Assembly (NCBI GenBank): GCA_012295275.1
Contig: CM022679.1
Coordinates: forward strand, 25,128,907-25,148,906
Source of the DNA: Chrysomallon squamiferum
Lineage: Eukaryota > Mollusca > Gastropoda > Neomphalida > Peltospiridae
Direction: 5' to 3'
DNA: 20,000 nucleotides
The position numbers were made by a program, and so were the translations under genes. The notes below the pieces were generated by a model. The model did no database searches. It saw nothing but the letters and a program-made list of their open reading frames with translations, and had not been told where the DNA came from. The stretch's first letter is position 1. Every line of letters begins with the position of its first letter. This document shows positions 8,403 to 16,760 of this stretch, one piece after another.

Positions 8403-8760
8403 AGATTATGTGCATGTCTGTACATGAGGAGTTTTGTGTGTGTTTGTGTGTGTGTGTGGGGGGTGGGGGTGGGTGTTTGTGTGTTCGTTTATGTATGTTT
8501 ATGATTGAGTATATGTGTATGTGTATGTATGTGTTGTGTATTTTTGTACACAAATGTAAGAATATGTATGTTTGTGCCTCTTTTTGTATGTGTATGTAAT
8601 TTTGCATGCTGTCATATAGGTATGTATATATGGGTGTAAACTTTATGTGTATGTTTTTGTATGTAAGTGTAAATGTGTGTATTTTTGTGTATGTGTGTGT
8701 ATATATGTCTGTATATGTGTTTGTGTGTGCACACGTGCATCTGTTTGTATGTGTGTTTTA
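8403..8760. repeat. TG-rich imperfect microsatellite with G-run cluster
   Basis: TG, TATG and TTTG steps across about 350 nt. At 8458-8473 runs of six, five and three G are separated by single T, which gives weak quadruplex potential (three runs, so a full three-tetrad intramolecular form is not complete). Confidence 0.9.
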
Positions 8761-8846
8761 GTGTCTCAGATTTATATCACACTTTTATGTTTACTTTTCT
8801 AGTTTATTACAACTGGTCACTGATCTGACCTGCAGCTTGAACCCTG

Positions 8847-8888
8847 CAGACAGACAGACAGACAGACAGACAGAGAGACAGACAGACA
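8847..8888. repeat. (CAGA)n microsatellite
   Basis: About ten CAGA units with one GAGA interruption, preceded by two CTGCAG sites. Confidence 0.93.
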
Positions 8889-8889
8889 A

Positions 8890-9286
8890 TCTCCTCACAC
8901 TGAAATGTATCAGCTGTAAAGAACAGAATTCTAGAACCAGTGTGAGGTGTACCTGTCCATTGTTATCTCTCAGTCCTGTCCATCCCAGGATGTTTACAAG
9001 TAGTCTAATAAAGTAGAACAGAGATGTAGTAAATACCTTGTCACCATGGTTACAGCTGATTGACCCCAGGTTATATTATGTTTGTTTAAAAGTAAATACC
9101 CATGTGAAAACCTGGTGGCCATTGTTATTGCTGATTGAATTACAGAAGTATGTTATAATATTTTGTCATGTAGTTATGGCTGGCTGAAGTATAGAAGTGG
9201 ATCAGAAAATGGTGGCACAATGGATTTTCTCTGTTGTTATTCTAGTCATATTAGCCATGTTTCCAGTGCTGTATAAATAAATAATA
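8890..9286. other. unique stretch with a diverged internal duplication
   Basis: GTAAATACC followed by CCAT, then GGTTACAGCTGATTGA, recurs in altered form (around 9029-9063 and 9092-9138, the second ending GTTATTGCTGATTGA). It looks like an old tandem duplication of about 65-75 bp. No gene is recognised. Confidence 0.4.
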
Positions 9287-9303
9287 ATTTTTTTTTTTTT
9301 TTT
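9287..9303 (+). repeat. poly(T) run, about 16 nt
   Basis: Uninterrupted T after ATAAATAAATAATAA. Confidence 0.8.
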
Positions 9304-9820
9304 AAACTAAAAATAAAAATATGTTTTGATATATTATGAAATAAAACATTTCTTTTCTTCTATAAAAATAACATAAAAGGTGGAGAACATGGATCAAAAA
9401 TAAACAGATGACCTTTACATGATAACTGACATTTGGCTGAAATTTGATTATTGATAATCAGGTATTTCTTAATGTAGAAACATTCCTTAAATTTTTATAT
9501 AGTATATATATATATATAGATGCATCAAAAATAGACTTTTAAGAAACAGATTGAATATAAATAAATATTCCACATATGCACTGATATCAGATGAGCAACA
9601 TTCTGAAATTGTTATCTTTATTCAGTGGATCAAGAAAATGTAAGTTTTGCATGTTTTTAACCTGTTAAGATATGCTTTTTCATGATTTCTCATCAAAACA
9701 TTCTCTCTAATGAATTTACATATATCAGTATAGAGATACTGTATAATTGCTTATATCACAGAATTATTCTGATTTTGACATTCTTATTAACAAAGGAGTT
9801 GATTATGTGGGTAATTTCTG
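9304..9820. other. AT-rich noncoding stretch
   Basis: Nothing recognised apart from a short (TA)n at 9501-9518. Confidence 0.5.
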
Positions 9821-9824
9821 CCAT

Positions 9825-9960
9825 GTTTTTGTGAGGCCCTAACTTTGACATCACCAGACAGCATTGCCCAAGACATGGTGTGGATGTAGGCAAAGTTTGG
9901 CAAGATTCCATTGGAGAACTGTTTTAGCACCCCTTTCACAGAGATAACCTTTCTGAGCAT
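9825..9960 (-). mobile_element. possible old interspersed repeat fragment
   Basis: A GC-richer block with phrases such as CCCTAACTTTGACATCACC, GCAAAGTTTGGCAAGATTCC and GAGAACTGTTTTAGCACC. These phrases resemble, from memory, a widespread molluscan interspersed repeat, but I cannot confirm the family or its strand. No intact open frame is present. Confidence 0.25.
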
Positions 9961-9961
9961 T

Positions 9962-10160
9962 CAGTATACATGGCAGGATAGATTTTTGTATTTATACTTT
10001 TTTTTATAATATTTCTTAATTGTGATGTTTAGTGCAGTAGGTGTCAATAATTAATCATACCAGTATATATGACAGGATATGTTTCTGTATTACTTACTTT
10101 TTACAATATTTTTTAATTGTTGGGATGCTTAGTGCAGTAGGTGTTGATAATTAAACATGT
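9962..10160. repeat. ~99-bp tandem duplication, diverged
   Basis: Copy 1 (9962-10060) and copy 2 (10061-10160) both start CAGTATA, carry GACAGGATA or GGCAGGATA, then AATATTT..TTAATTG and TTAGTGCAGTAGGTGT..ATAATTAA. They differ at roughly a fifth of positions, so the duplication is old. Confidence 0.8.
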
Positions 10161-10164
10161 CTTT

Positions 10165-11030
10165 AATGGCCATCACCTCTGAACCTCAGCAGGGAGCTGT
10201 GTACAAAACCTGAGTCCTGTTAAAACAACTCTGATATTTATCTCTTTAAGTAGCTGCAACAAAAGATGCCAGGACTAATTGTTATGTAAACTGTGGTGTG
10301 AGACCTCTGCTATTTACTTCTGAAACAATGCAGTTTTTTGTTTTGTTTTGTTTCTTTTTTTTTGTTTTTTTGTTTTGCCTTGGGGCTTATTTGGGATTTG
10401 ACAGATAATGGAATAAGAAGGTCAGAATGCACTTAAATTGAAATCAGAGCAATCTGCCAATTTTTTAACATGTATTTATATTTAACTGCCTCGTTGCAAA
10501 GTCTTGGCTGTGTGCATCAGCTACTACAGACCTCACCATGTGCATGCTGTAGTAGATAAGCTGTCTTTGATAGGGTAATTATGAACATTATCTATTACTT
10601 CTGTATCACAGCATTTTCAAAGAGTCTAATCATTAATATCATTAAGTTCAAATATTAAGTTTCCAGATAACATCAAACTTTTTTCAGTTTATAGGTCTAA
10701 CGTATCTGCAGATTAACTGAAAGTGTTTACATGTGTTTAGTTACCTTCTGTATTTTTACATACAGTTATATATAATTTGTTTACAATTGTATCACATATT
10801 TATTGATAATAATTCAAAATTAGTCCATAAACACAATAAAACATGTTTTTTAAATCTGTTATTATAAGGTGTTTCATGAAAAAGATCATGCTGTTACAAA
10901 ACAAGCAACTTATTTTCATTTAGAAGAAAGAAATATTTTATTATAAACCTGCTTACTCATAGAGTTGAAGATAACATACAGTGGTCTTTTATTAAAAAAT
11001 ATGGATCCAAATCTAGAATTGAAAATAGCC
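10165..11030. other. noncoding stretch
   Basis: No gene. T-rich patch at 10333-10373, the hairpin at 10518-10563 (separate entry), and AT-rich sequence thereafter. Confidence 0.5.
10518..10563. repeat. imperfect hairpin with 9-bp perfect core stem
   Basis: CTACTACAG at 10521-10529 pairs exactly with CTGTAGTAG at 10547-10555 across a 17-nt loop. CAG at 10518 and CTG at 10561 extend the stem over a 5-nt bulge (ATAAG). The stem is too short for a normal microRNA precursor. Confidence 0.5.
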
Positions 11031-11160
11031 AAACGAAAGCACTGATAAGGAATAATTTGGAACTTAGAATCACTCAGCCATAGATAATTAGCAAGATTAA
11101 TTAAAATAAAATGCTAAAATTAAAAATTAATTAGCAACTGTAACTGAAATAAACTGACTC

Positions 11161-11475
11161 AAAAACATGAGAAACAGTTGAGAAATCTGTATCAGTAATT
11201 AAAATATAGTAATTAACTTAAAAACTTTAGAAACTGTTGAGTAATTGATGTCAGTAATTAACTTAAAAACATGAGAAACTGTTGAGTAAGTTGTATCAGT
11301 AATTAAAATACAAAAACTTTAGAAATTTGAGTAAAACATGAGGAACTTTTGTAAGTTGTATCAGTAATTAACTTACAGTAATTAACTTAAAAACATGAGA
11401 AACTGTTGAGTAATTTGAGTAGCAATTGAGTTAAAAACATGAGGAACTGGTGAGTAAGTTGTATCGGTAATTAGA
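11161..11475. repeat. ~45-bp minisatellite with recurring TAATTA cores
   Basis: Unit: AAAAACATGAGAAACTGTTG, then AGTAAGTTGTATCAGTAATT, then AACTT. Unit starts are near 11161, 11220, 11264, 11312, 11333, 11389 and 11433 (spacings 59, 44, 48, 21, 56, 44). Some units carry CTTTAG in place of CATGAG. GTAATTA occurs about seven times. The AT-rich flank 11080-11140 carries further ATTAATTA strings. Confidence 0.85.
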
Positions 11476-11479
11476 TTTG

Positions 11480-11865
11480 GTCACGTCAGTGGTGTTTGTA
11501 TTAATGGGGTACAATTCATCAAGAATGTCAAGAATCGAGTCAGCAGGGATGTCCATGTATCCTGTCACAGTTCATCTTGCTTCAGCTCACTTCAAACAAA
11601 GTCTTCAGGGATAAATTGATCTTTCTCACATTTTTCTTAATTTTCCTCTCTTTTTTTTATATTTTTATTCCTCTTAAAAACAGCTCTTTAGGTTTTCAGA
11701 AAATGTAATTTTTCTTGTAAATTTTTTTTTTTTATATATCTGTGGTAATGTTTGTCATAGTTTTATTTTAATCTGTGTTAACTTTTTTGTTAATGTTTTT
11801 AGCATACGGATATTTTTTTTTAAAGAGGTTTAATTGTAATTGTTATTAGCATGTGATATTGTTAA
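11480..11865. other. noncoding stretch, T-rich in second half
   Basis: Mixed sequence to about 11620, then T-rich runs (11651-11660, 11722-11735, 11813-11822). No gene is visible. Confidence 0.5.
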
Positions 11866-11894
11866 TTGTGTAACTGTTCATGTGTACATAACAT

Positions 11895-11983
11895 AGATAC
11901 ATATATACTACATACATACATACTACAAACACACACATATATATGCATATATGTATGTATGTGTATATATATGTGTGTGTATG

Positions 11984-12015
<32 letters not shown>
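11895..12015. repeat. compound CATA/CA/TA/TG microsatellite with inverted arms
   Basis: (CA)n(TA)n at 11929-11944 and (AT)n(GT)n at 11965-11980 are exact 16-bp reverse complements around a 20-nt spacer. A (TG)n run ends the block near 12015. Confidence 0.88.
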
Positions 12016-12017
<2 letters not shown>

Positions 12018-12205
12018 CACAAAATTAATGTTTTTTTCAGAGCTGACATTCTATGCTCTCCTTCTGTAAACTAACCCTACAGAGAATAATGTCAATAAGA
12101 CATCACTGAGGTTTAATCTCCAATTCAATTACATACACCAAATCCTAAAACTTGTATCTGTGTGATATACAAAAATGACAGTATTGAAAATTGAAATTTC
12201 AAAAA

Positions 12206-12266
12206 AAAATGAAAATAAAATTATAAAAAAAAAAAAAAAATAAATAAATAAAAAAAAAAAAAAAAA
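12206..12266 (+). repeat. A-rich tract
   Basis: Runs of A with AAAT and TAAA interruptions. On minus this is the T-rich stretch downstream of the tRNA-like element. Confidence 0.85.
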
Positions 12267-12405
12267 TGAAAATAATAATATCAAAATCAAGAACAACCCA
12301 ACAGCTATCAAGACATCTTTCACTTTTACTCCATTTTCAGATTTGATCTTGCGACCCATCAAAAATGAAAACCCTTAACCATTTCACTTTACAGCACTGG
12401 TCTTT
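12266..12405 (-). mobile_element. candidate tRNA-derived SINE remnant
   Basis: Read on minus, TAAAGTGAAATGGTTAAGG (A-box-like, ending near 12373) is followed by GGGTCGCAAGATCAAATC. Its last nine bases (GATCAAATC, 12340-12348) match the RNA polymerase III B box GWTCRANNC exactly. A and B elements start 43 nt apart, as in a tRNA. A long T-rich stretch at 12206-12266 would end a pol III transcript of roughly 140 nt. The A box is degenerate, so this is a decayed copy or a chance match. Confidence 0.4.
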
Positions 12406-12467
12406 CCATGTCATGCAGGATGACAAGCTGTATGATATAACCTCAGCAAGATGGAGGTGTCTTAGTT

Positions 12468-12500
12468 TATTTATTTATTTATTTTTTTGTGTGTGTGTAT
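12468..12500. repeat. (TTTA)n and short (TG)n
   Basis: Four TTTA units, a T run and five TG units. Confidence 0.8.
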
Positions 12501-12529
12501 ATCTGTTCAGTGAGGACAGAGAGTGCAGA

Positions 12530-12825
12530 ATGTCAAGTAAATGAAATTGTTTCGCTGATTTTCTCAAAAGTATTGAACTTGCTCATGTCACTAGCTGTTT
12601 GTCTCACTTGGTGATGTTTTCCCCTGACAGCCAGTTCAGTTATACTAACAGAAATAAGTACTTTGCTTGTAGACTCCCCGTCTCTTATCAGTGCTGGCTG
12701 TTTTTCTCTTCTGCTAACAGTGTTAACTTGTGTCAGGGATAAATCAGTAGCAGACTCCCAGTCTGTTGCTATTAGCTGTATCCCTACTGGTAACATGGTT
12801 AAGTTGTTTGAGGGATAAAAAGGTT
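12530..12825. repeat. GC-richer block with a diverged ~80-bp tandem duplication
   Basis: AGACTCCCCGTCT at 12671 and AGACTCCCAGTCT at 12752 each begin a unit that goes on through GCTAACA or GGTAACA, GTTAA.TTGT and AGGGATAAA (ending near 12743 and 12819). The AGACTCCCAGTCT form is itself a small palindrome. An 87-codon minus frame spans the block with ordinary residue composition. I found no family for it and treat it as a by-product or an old element. Confidence 0.55.
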
Positions 12826-12953
12826 GTTAACTAAAAAAATGCAATGGAAACATATTATCAGTTAATAGGTGTCTTATTTTATCCTTTTTTGTGAGTGTTT
12901 TTAATAATAATCTGTGAGAGAGAGGTAACTCATAGTTGTGATTTACTATCACT
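12826..12953. other. short noncoding spacer
   Basis: Nothing recognised. A GAGAGAGAG|GTAACT donor-like string near 12926 has no acceptor partner. Confidence 0.5.
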
Positions 12954-13073
12954 TCTGTTTAGCTGAAAGGAATATTTTATTCACACCTCCTCATAAACAG
13001 TAAAATACATGTCTTAGATAAACGTTTTCTGTTTAGCAGCAAGTAATATTTTATACACACCTTCTCATAAACA

Positions 13074-13117
<44 letters not shown>

Positions 13118-13270
13118 TTAGATAAACCTTTTCCTCATCATAAACAGTAAAATAAATATATATATATATAAAAGTCTTAGATAAACGTTTTCTGTTTAGC
13201 AACAAGTAATATTTTATACACACCTCCTCATAAACAGTAAAATATATATATGTCTTAGATAAACTTTTTA
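12954..13270. repeat. ~78-bp tandem repeat, four units, with internal (TA)n
   Basis: Unit: TCTGTTTAGCAGCAAGTAAT, then ATTTTATACACACCTCCTCA, TAAACAGTAAAA, (TA)n, GTCTTAGATAAACGTT. Full copies start near 12954, 13028 and 13190. The third (about 13115-13189) has lost its first half. The TA segment differs in each: TACA in copy 1, about 18 TA in copy 2, about 7 in copy 3 and 5 in copy 4. The microsatellite has therefore evolved independently inside each unit. Confidence 0.9.
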
Positions 13271-13425
13271 TAACCCCTACAAGGTCAAGAAATATCTCAG
13301 TGGAAATGTTGAGGAGAACTGATCTTCCTTCAGGTCTGTACTGTAACCACTGGGGCACAGTCCACATCCTCACCAGGGAAGAGAGTGATAATGTCATCAT
13401 GCTAGTGCAGCTTCCAATGGAGTGA
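13234..13425 (+). pseudogene. coding-like remnant, unknown
   Basis: After the TA repeat the sequence gains normal complexity. A + frame is open for about 63 codons between stops at 13231 and 13423; from the ATG at 13306 it reads MLRRTDLPSGLYCNHWGTVH and ends in QLPME. AATAAA lies five bases after the stop (13430-13435). A minus frame over the same block (MMTLSLSSLVRMWTVPQWLQ start, from 13400) is also open, so the coding strand is uncertain. I recognise no family. An old transposon piece is the simplest explanation. Confidence 0.2.
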
Positions 13426-13429
13426 CACC

Positions 13430-14060
13430 AATAAACAATATCTAACAGATCCTATTATCCAATTAATTACTTTGCAGAAAAAAAAGAGAAGAAGATCTTG
13501 GTCAATGAATGCTGCATTCCCAATATAGTATACAGACAGAATGGTGCTATGCACCCAGTCAATATCTGAGTCAATAAGCAATTGATTTAAATTATTTCTG
13601 GAAGAAGCAAACAATTTTTCTTTTCATACTCTCAAGTAGTCTAGATCTATTATTAGTGTTTCTTGTGTTCTGCCTGACAGAAGACAGTTTAAAGCTGATA
13701 AAAAGAGACCTGTATTTTATCAATGACATTTTAACAAATAACTATTGATATTAAATAGCCCTGATGGCCATGCTATCTGTTTGCACTATCAGCAGTGTTT
13801 GTTGAATGAGTGGATTAACAGAATTACTTATTTAACTCTTTCTCGGTCAGAGTTATGATTTTATAATGATGAAAAAGAAGAAGAAAAAAAAAAGAGAAAG
13901 GAAAAACGTGTTATTCTGTTAAATGGATTGTTAACAAGCTTGCTTTATTAAATGTTGGTAATCACTTGCTATTTAACATTTGATAAACTGTTCATGGAAC
14001 TTTGGCTGTAATGGGAAATTGTCAGTGGACTCTTTAAGGAGGATTGGAAATACTGAACAT
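13430..14060. other. unique noncoding stretch
   Basis: Moderate complexity to about 13700, then AT-rich with a purine-rich patch (GAAAAAGAAGAAGAAAAAAA) near 13869-13902. No gene is recognised. Confidence 0.5.
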
Positions 14061-14077
14061 TACTTCTAAATAAATAT

Positions 14078-14105
14078 AATATATATAATATAATATAATA
14101 TAATT
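14078..14105. repeat. (TAATA)n microsatellite
   Basis: About five TAATA units after a short TA run. Confidence 0.85.
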
Positions 14106-14241
14106 TTATAGTAAATATGAGCCATGAATTTCACTAAAGTGAATACAAATAATATTAAAATTTTATGCTATAATTTTTTTTAAAATCTTGATATATACAG
14201 TTTTACAAAAATAAATGTAATCTTGGGTCTTTTGACTAATG

Positions 14242-14269
<28 letters not shown>
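14242..14269 (+). repeat. poly(T) run, 28 nt
   Basis: Uninterrupted T. It may be the tail of a minus-strand retroposon, but no head is seen. Confidence 0.85.
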
Positions 14270-14276
<7 letters not shown>

Positions 14277-14363
14277 TATTTTATTGAAGGATTTAAAAAA
14301 AAATATTTCATTCAATGTCTAAATCACTAGTGTGTTTGTGTGTGAATGTATGTGTTTATGTCT

Positions 14364-14387
14364 TCTCTCTCTCTCTCTCTCTCTCTC
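14364..14387. repeat. (CT)n microsatellite
   Basis: About twelve CT units ending in CAG, which mimics a splice acceptor. Confidence 0.9.
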
Positions 14388-14398
14388 AGACATAGATT

Positions 14399-14423
14399 CA
14401 TGTCATGTGCATGCACTCACACA
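14399..14423 (+). repeat. dispersed 25-bp repeat, copy 1
   Basis: CATGTCATGTGCATGCACTC followed by ACACA. It matches 15287-15311 at 24 of 25 positions in the same orientation. Confidence 0.8.
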
Positions 14424-15286
14424 TTGATTCTGTCTCTCAGACAGAAATTCAAAACTAAAGATTCTCATTTATTAAAATAATCAGTTTTCAAATCAAACAT
14501 AAATTAAACATTTTTAAAGTACCACAACATAAGGAGCAGAATTTATCTGAACTTACTTCAGCAAAGAAAAGATAAAAATAAAAATAATTTAACACTTCTT
14601 TTTGAATTAGCGTCATGAAATTAGAGATTCCAAAACCACATAGTTTATAATATCAGTTCTATAATTCTTGTGCTATACATTTTTATTATATTTTTTTTTT
14701 TTTTTTTTTTAAAATGAGCAATTTTTCTACATGTAATTTATCACTGTGCTGATCACTGTAAATATATGACAGAGTGCGAGGCAGACACATTCATTTTACT
14801 TTAATTATTTCCCTGTTGCAGACAGATGAACATTTCAAATTGCAGTAGAGTAATCAGGCTTAAAGTTAATTTACTCAGATTCTCAAAACTTTTCATTATG
14901 TATTGAAAACTGGTTGTTACATACACTGGCTATTCATGAACTCTTGATTACACTTAATAAGTCTGAAGTCTTTTAATATTTTGCACAAAAAATGCAGACA
15001 GACAAATATTCACCCATATCATACTTAGTTTTAGAGACATACAGACACGCACTTGTACATGAAGACATACAGACACATTCATACATTCTTGTACACACAT
15101 ATATCTTGTTGAATTTTTATTAGGTGATAAAATCGTCACCCAGGGCCAAACACGCACTGCTATTTATTACGTTCAGAAACCATCAATCTTCCAAATAATG
15201 ATGCCCATACACTCGTACTTTATTACTACTGCAGCTATGTATCATTCTGCACCCACACTTACATCTTCAGTGGCTACACCCACATC
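14424..15286. other. noncoding stretch with T run
   Basis: Holds a 20-nt T run at 14691-14710 and CACA/CATA-rich patches near 15035-15105. From about 15120 it is richer in C and CpG (ATCGTC, ACACGC, ATTACGTTC, CTCGTAC). No gene is recognised. Confidence 0.5.
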
Positions 15287-15303
15287 CATGTCATATGCAT
15301 GCA

Positions 15304-15355
<52 letters not shown>
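15287..15355 (+). repeat. dispersed 25-bp repeat, copy 2, running into (CA)25
   Basis: CATGTCATATGCATGCACTC continues straight into 25 uninterrupted CA units (15306-15355). Copy 1 at 14399 has the same lead-in but only a few CA steps, so the CA tract expanded after the copies arose. Confidence 0.9.
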
Positions 15356-15356
<1 letters not shown>

Positions 15357-15529
15357 TAAACCGTTTTACCTTCCTTCCTACCTCTATTCACTCATTCTGA
15401 TTGTGCCTATAAATTCTATGAATGAGAAAAACGATAGTAATGTATAAAATATGCACTGGAAAAAACGTCTAAATCTAGAAATATTACAGAGGATTCTATT
15501 TCCAGCCTGTCTGAATAGCTAGCATTCTT

Positions 15530-15690
15530 TCATACACGTAAAACTATCGGCCACTTCTCTCCAATCTGTGGGTGTATAACGGAGTTCACACACGAAACGC
15601 AATCAATAGGAGAAGACAAATGGTGAACACACCCGAGCCTCTGAACAATTAAAAATGATCACAACCTGTGATATTTGTTTGCTGCGGTGG
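15530..15690 (+). promoter_or_regulatory. local CpG cluster, possible promoter
   Basis: CpG is rare in most of the window, yet it recurs here (ACACGTA, TATCGGCC, AACGGA, ACACGAAACGC, CCCGAG, GCGGTGG) together with higher GC and no simple repeats. The cluster directly precedes an ATG frame with a splice donor (15655-15811) and lies 250-400 bp before a TATA-like box. This is suggestive of a promoter or first exon, not proof. Confidence 0.3.
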
Positions 15691-15809
15691 TTGTTGTTGA
15701 CACATTCTGGGTGTAGCTTGGTGCTGGGTTTTGTCATGCAGTCTGAAGAGGTGTGGGTTGATTTCTTCACTTCCTGCAGGCAGTTGCTGAGTTCTGGGAT
15801 AACTGTTTT

Positions 15810-15811
<2 letters not shown>
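15655..15811 (+). CDS. candidate first coding exon, unknown product
   Basis: ATG in an AAAAATGA context opens a frame starting MITTCDICLLRWLLLTHSGC, with a hydrophobic stretch up to about residue 28 that could act as a signal or anchor. It reaches a GTGAGT donor at 15812 at the edge of a (TG)n tract. A second acceptor-like site (TTTCTTCACTTCCTGCAG, ending 15779) would instead define a 32-nt exon that is open in another frame. The donor could be a trivial product of the TG repeat. No family is recognised. Confidence 0.22.

Positions 15812-15843
<32 letters not shown>
15812..15843. repeat. (TG)n microsatellite
   Basis: About fifteen TG units with a GAGTG lead and tail. Confidence 0.9.
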
Positions 15844-15940
15844 GTGGGAAGAAAAAGTTTCCGATTTTTTATGTGCTGATTAATAATATCCTGATTGTGG
15901 TATGTATGAGTTAGCCTGTCTATACTGGTGATCTCTCCTA

Positions 15941-15949
15941 TATAAAAAG
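15941..15949 (+). promoter_or_regulatory. TATA-box-like TATAAAAAG
   Basis: A good match to the metazoan TATA consensus, not inside a TA microsatellite. A start site would fall near 15971. Downstream are two short upstream-type frames (ATG at 15975, and ATGTAA near 16027), then ATAATGG at 16032-16038, which gives a strong-context ATG (16035) reading MDLTVET and ending at CAG|GTAAAA (donor at 16057). This would be a very short first exon. AT-rich DNA yields TATA strings by chance. Confidence 0.28.
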
Positions 15950-16079
15950 AAGTGATGTTTGTTCAGGTGGTGAAATGTGCTATTGCTGGATATTTGATTT
16001 ATTGTTGAAGGAGATTACCTGAGTAATGTAAATAATGGACTTGACTGTGGAGACAGGTAAAAAATGAAAAATCTTTTTT

Positions 16080-16095
16080 GGGGGTTATCTCCCTT
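16080..16095. repeat. GGGGGTTATCTCCCTTT motif
   Basis: A semi-palindromic string resembling an AAAGGGAGATAAC motif that I remember as frequent in molluscan interspersed repeats. It supports the taxonomic guess only weakly. Confidence 0.3.
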
Positions 16096-16099
16096 TGTA

Positions 16100-16495
16100 T
16101 GCATTATTTTTAATTTTTATATTTTAAATTTATTTTAATGTTCGTTTTTTCATCTCTGAATTTTTTTTTAATTTTAATTTTTTTAAATTTTTATTTGAAG
16201 AGGATAGAGATTTTTTAAAATAAAATATTCACTTTTATAAAATATTTAATTATGCGATAATTTATTTTCCACCTTTGCTGTTAGTTGACCTAAGACATTT
16301 ACATGTAATGTTATATTTTATAAGTGTTATAGTTATTGTTAAAATGCATGATGAAGTTCTCTTATCATTAACGGATAAGTATGAGATTTATTATAACAGA
16401 TAATTTCATGATTAATAATGAGTAATATCAAACACACCATGTACAAACAGCAGTCACATGTGACAGATCAAAGTAGTTGATAAACAGTTTGTGTT
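16100..16495. other. AT-rich noncoding stretch
   Basis: T- and A-rich runs to about 16250, then ordinary AT-rich sequence. No gene is recognised. Confidence 0.5.
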
Positions 16496-16496
16496 A

Positions 16497-16652
16497 TCTT
16501 TTTTTCATTTCTCTTTTTCTTTATTTCATTCTTTGCCTTTTTCACTTACTTTATTCCTCTTTAAATATTTTAATTTTGTTCTTTTTCTGTTTGTCTATCT
16601 TTCTCTCTTTGTCTTTTGTACCTCTTAGTGCCTCATTTTTCTTTCATCCTTT

Positions 16653-16684
<32 letters not shown>

Positions 16685-16760
16685 ATTCATTCTCTTTTTC
16701 TCTCACCCCTTATTTCCACCCTCTCTTACCTGCTTTGTTCTTCACACTCTGCCCCGTTAC
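16497..16760 (+). repeat. long polypyrimidine tract with (CTTT)n
   Basis: About 260 nt of T/C-rich sequence with a near-perfect (CTTT)8 at 16652-16683. The phenylalanine/leucine/serine-rich frame across it is compositional. Confidence 0.85.

Noticed and set aside
8458-8473. G-quadruplex
   Set aside because: Only three G runs of three or more are present, so a standard intramolecular three-tetrad form is incomplete.
12533-12796. 87-codon minus frame of balanced composition
   Set aside because: Spans a diverged DNA-level duplication, shows no splice or start context, and matches no family I know. Kept only as a note in the repeat entry.
14364-14452. (CT)nCAG and GTCTCTCAG as acceptors
   Set aside because: The first is a microsatellite edge and neither has a paired donor.
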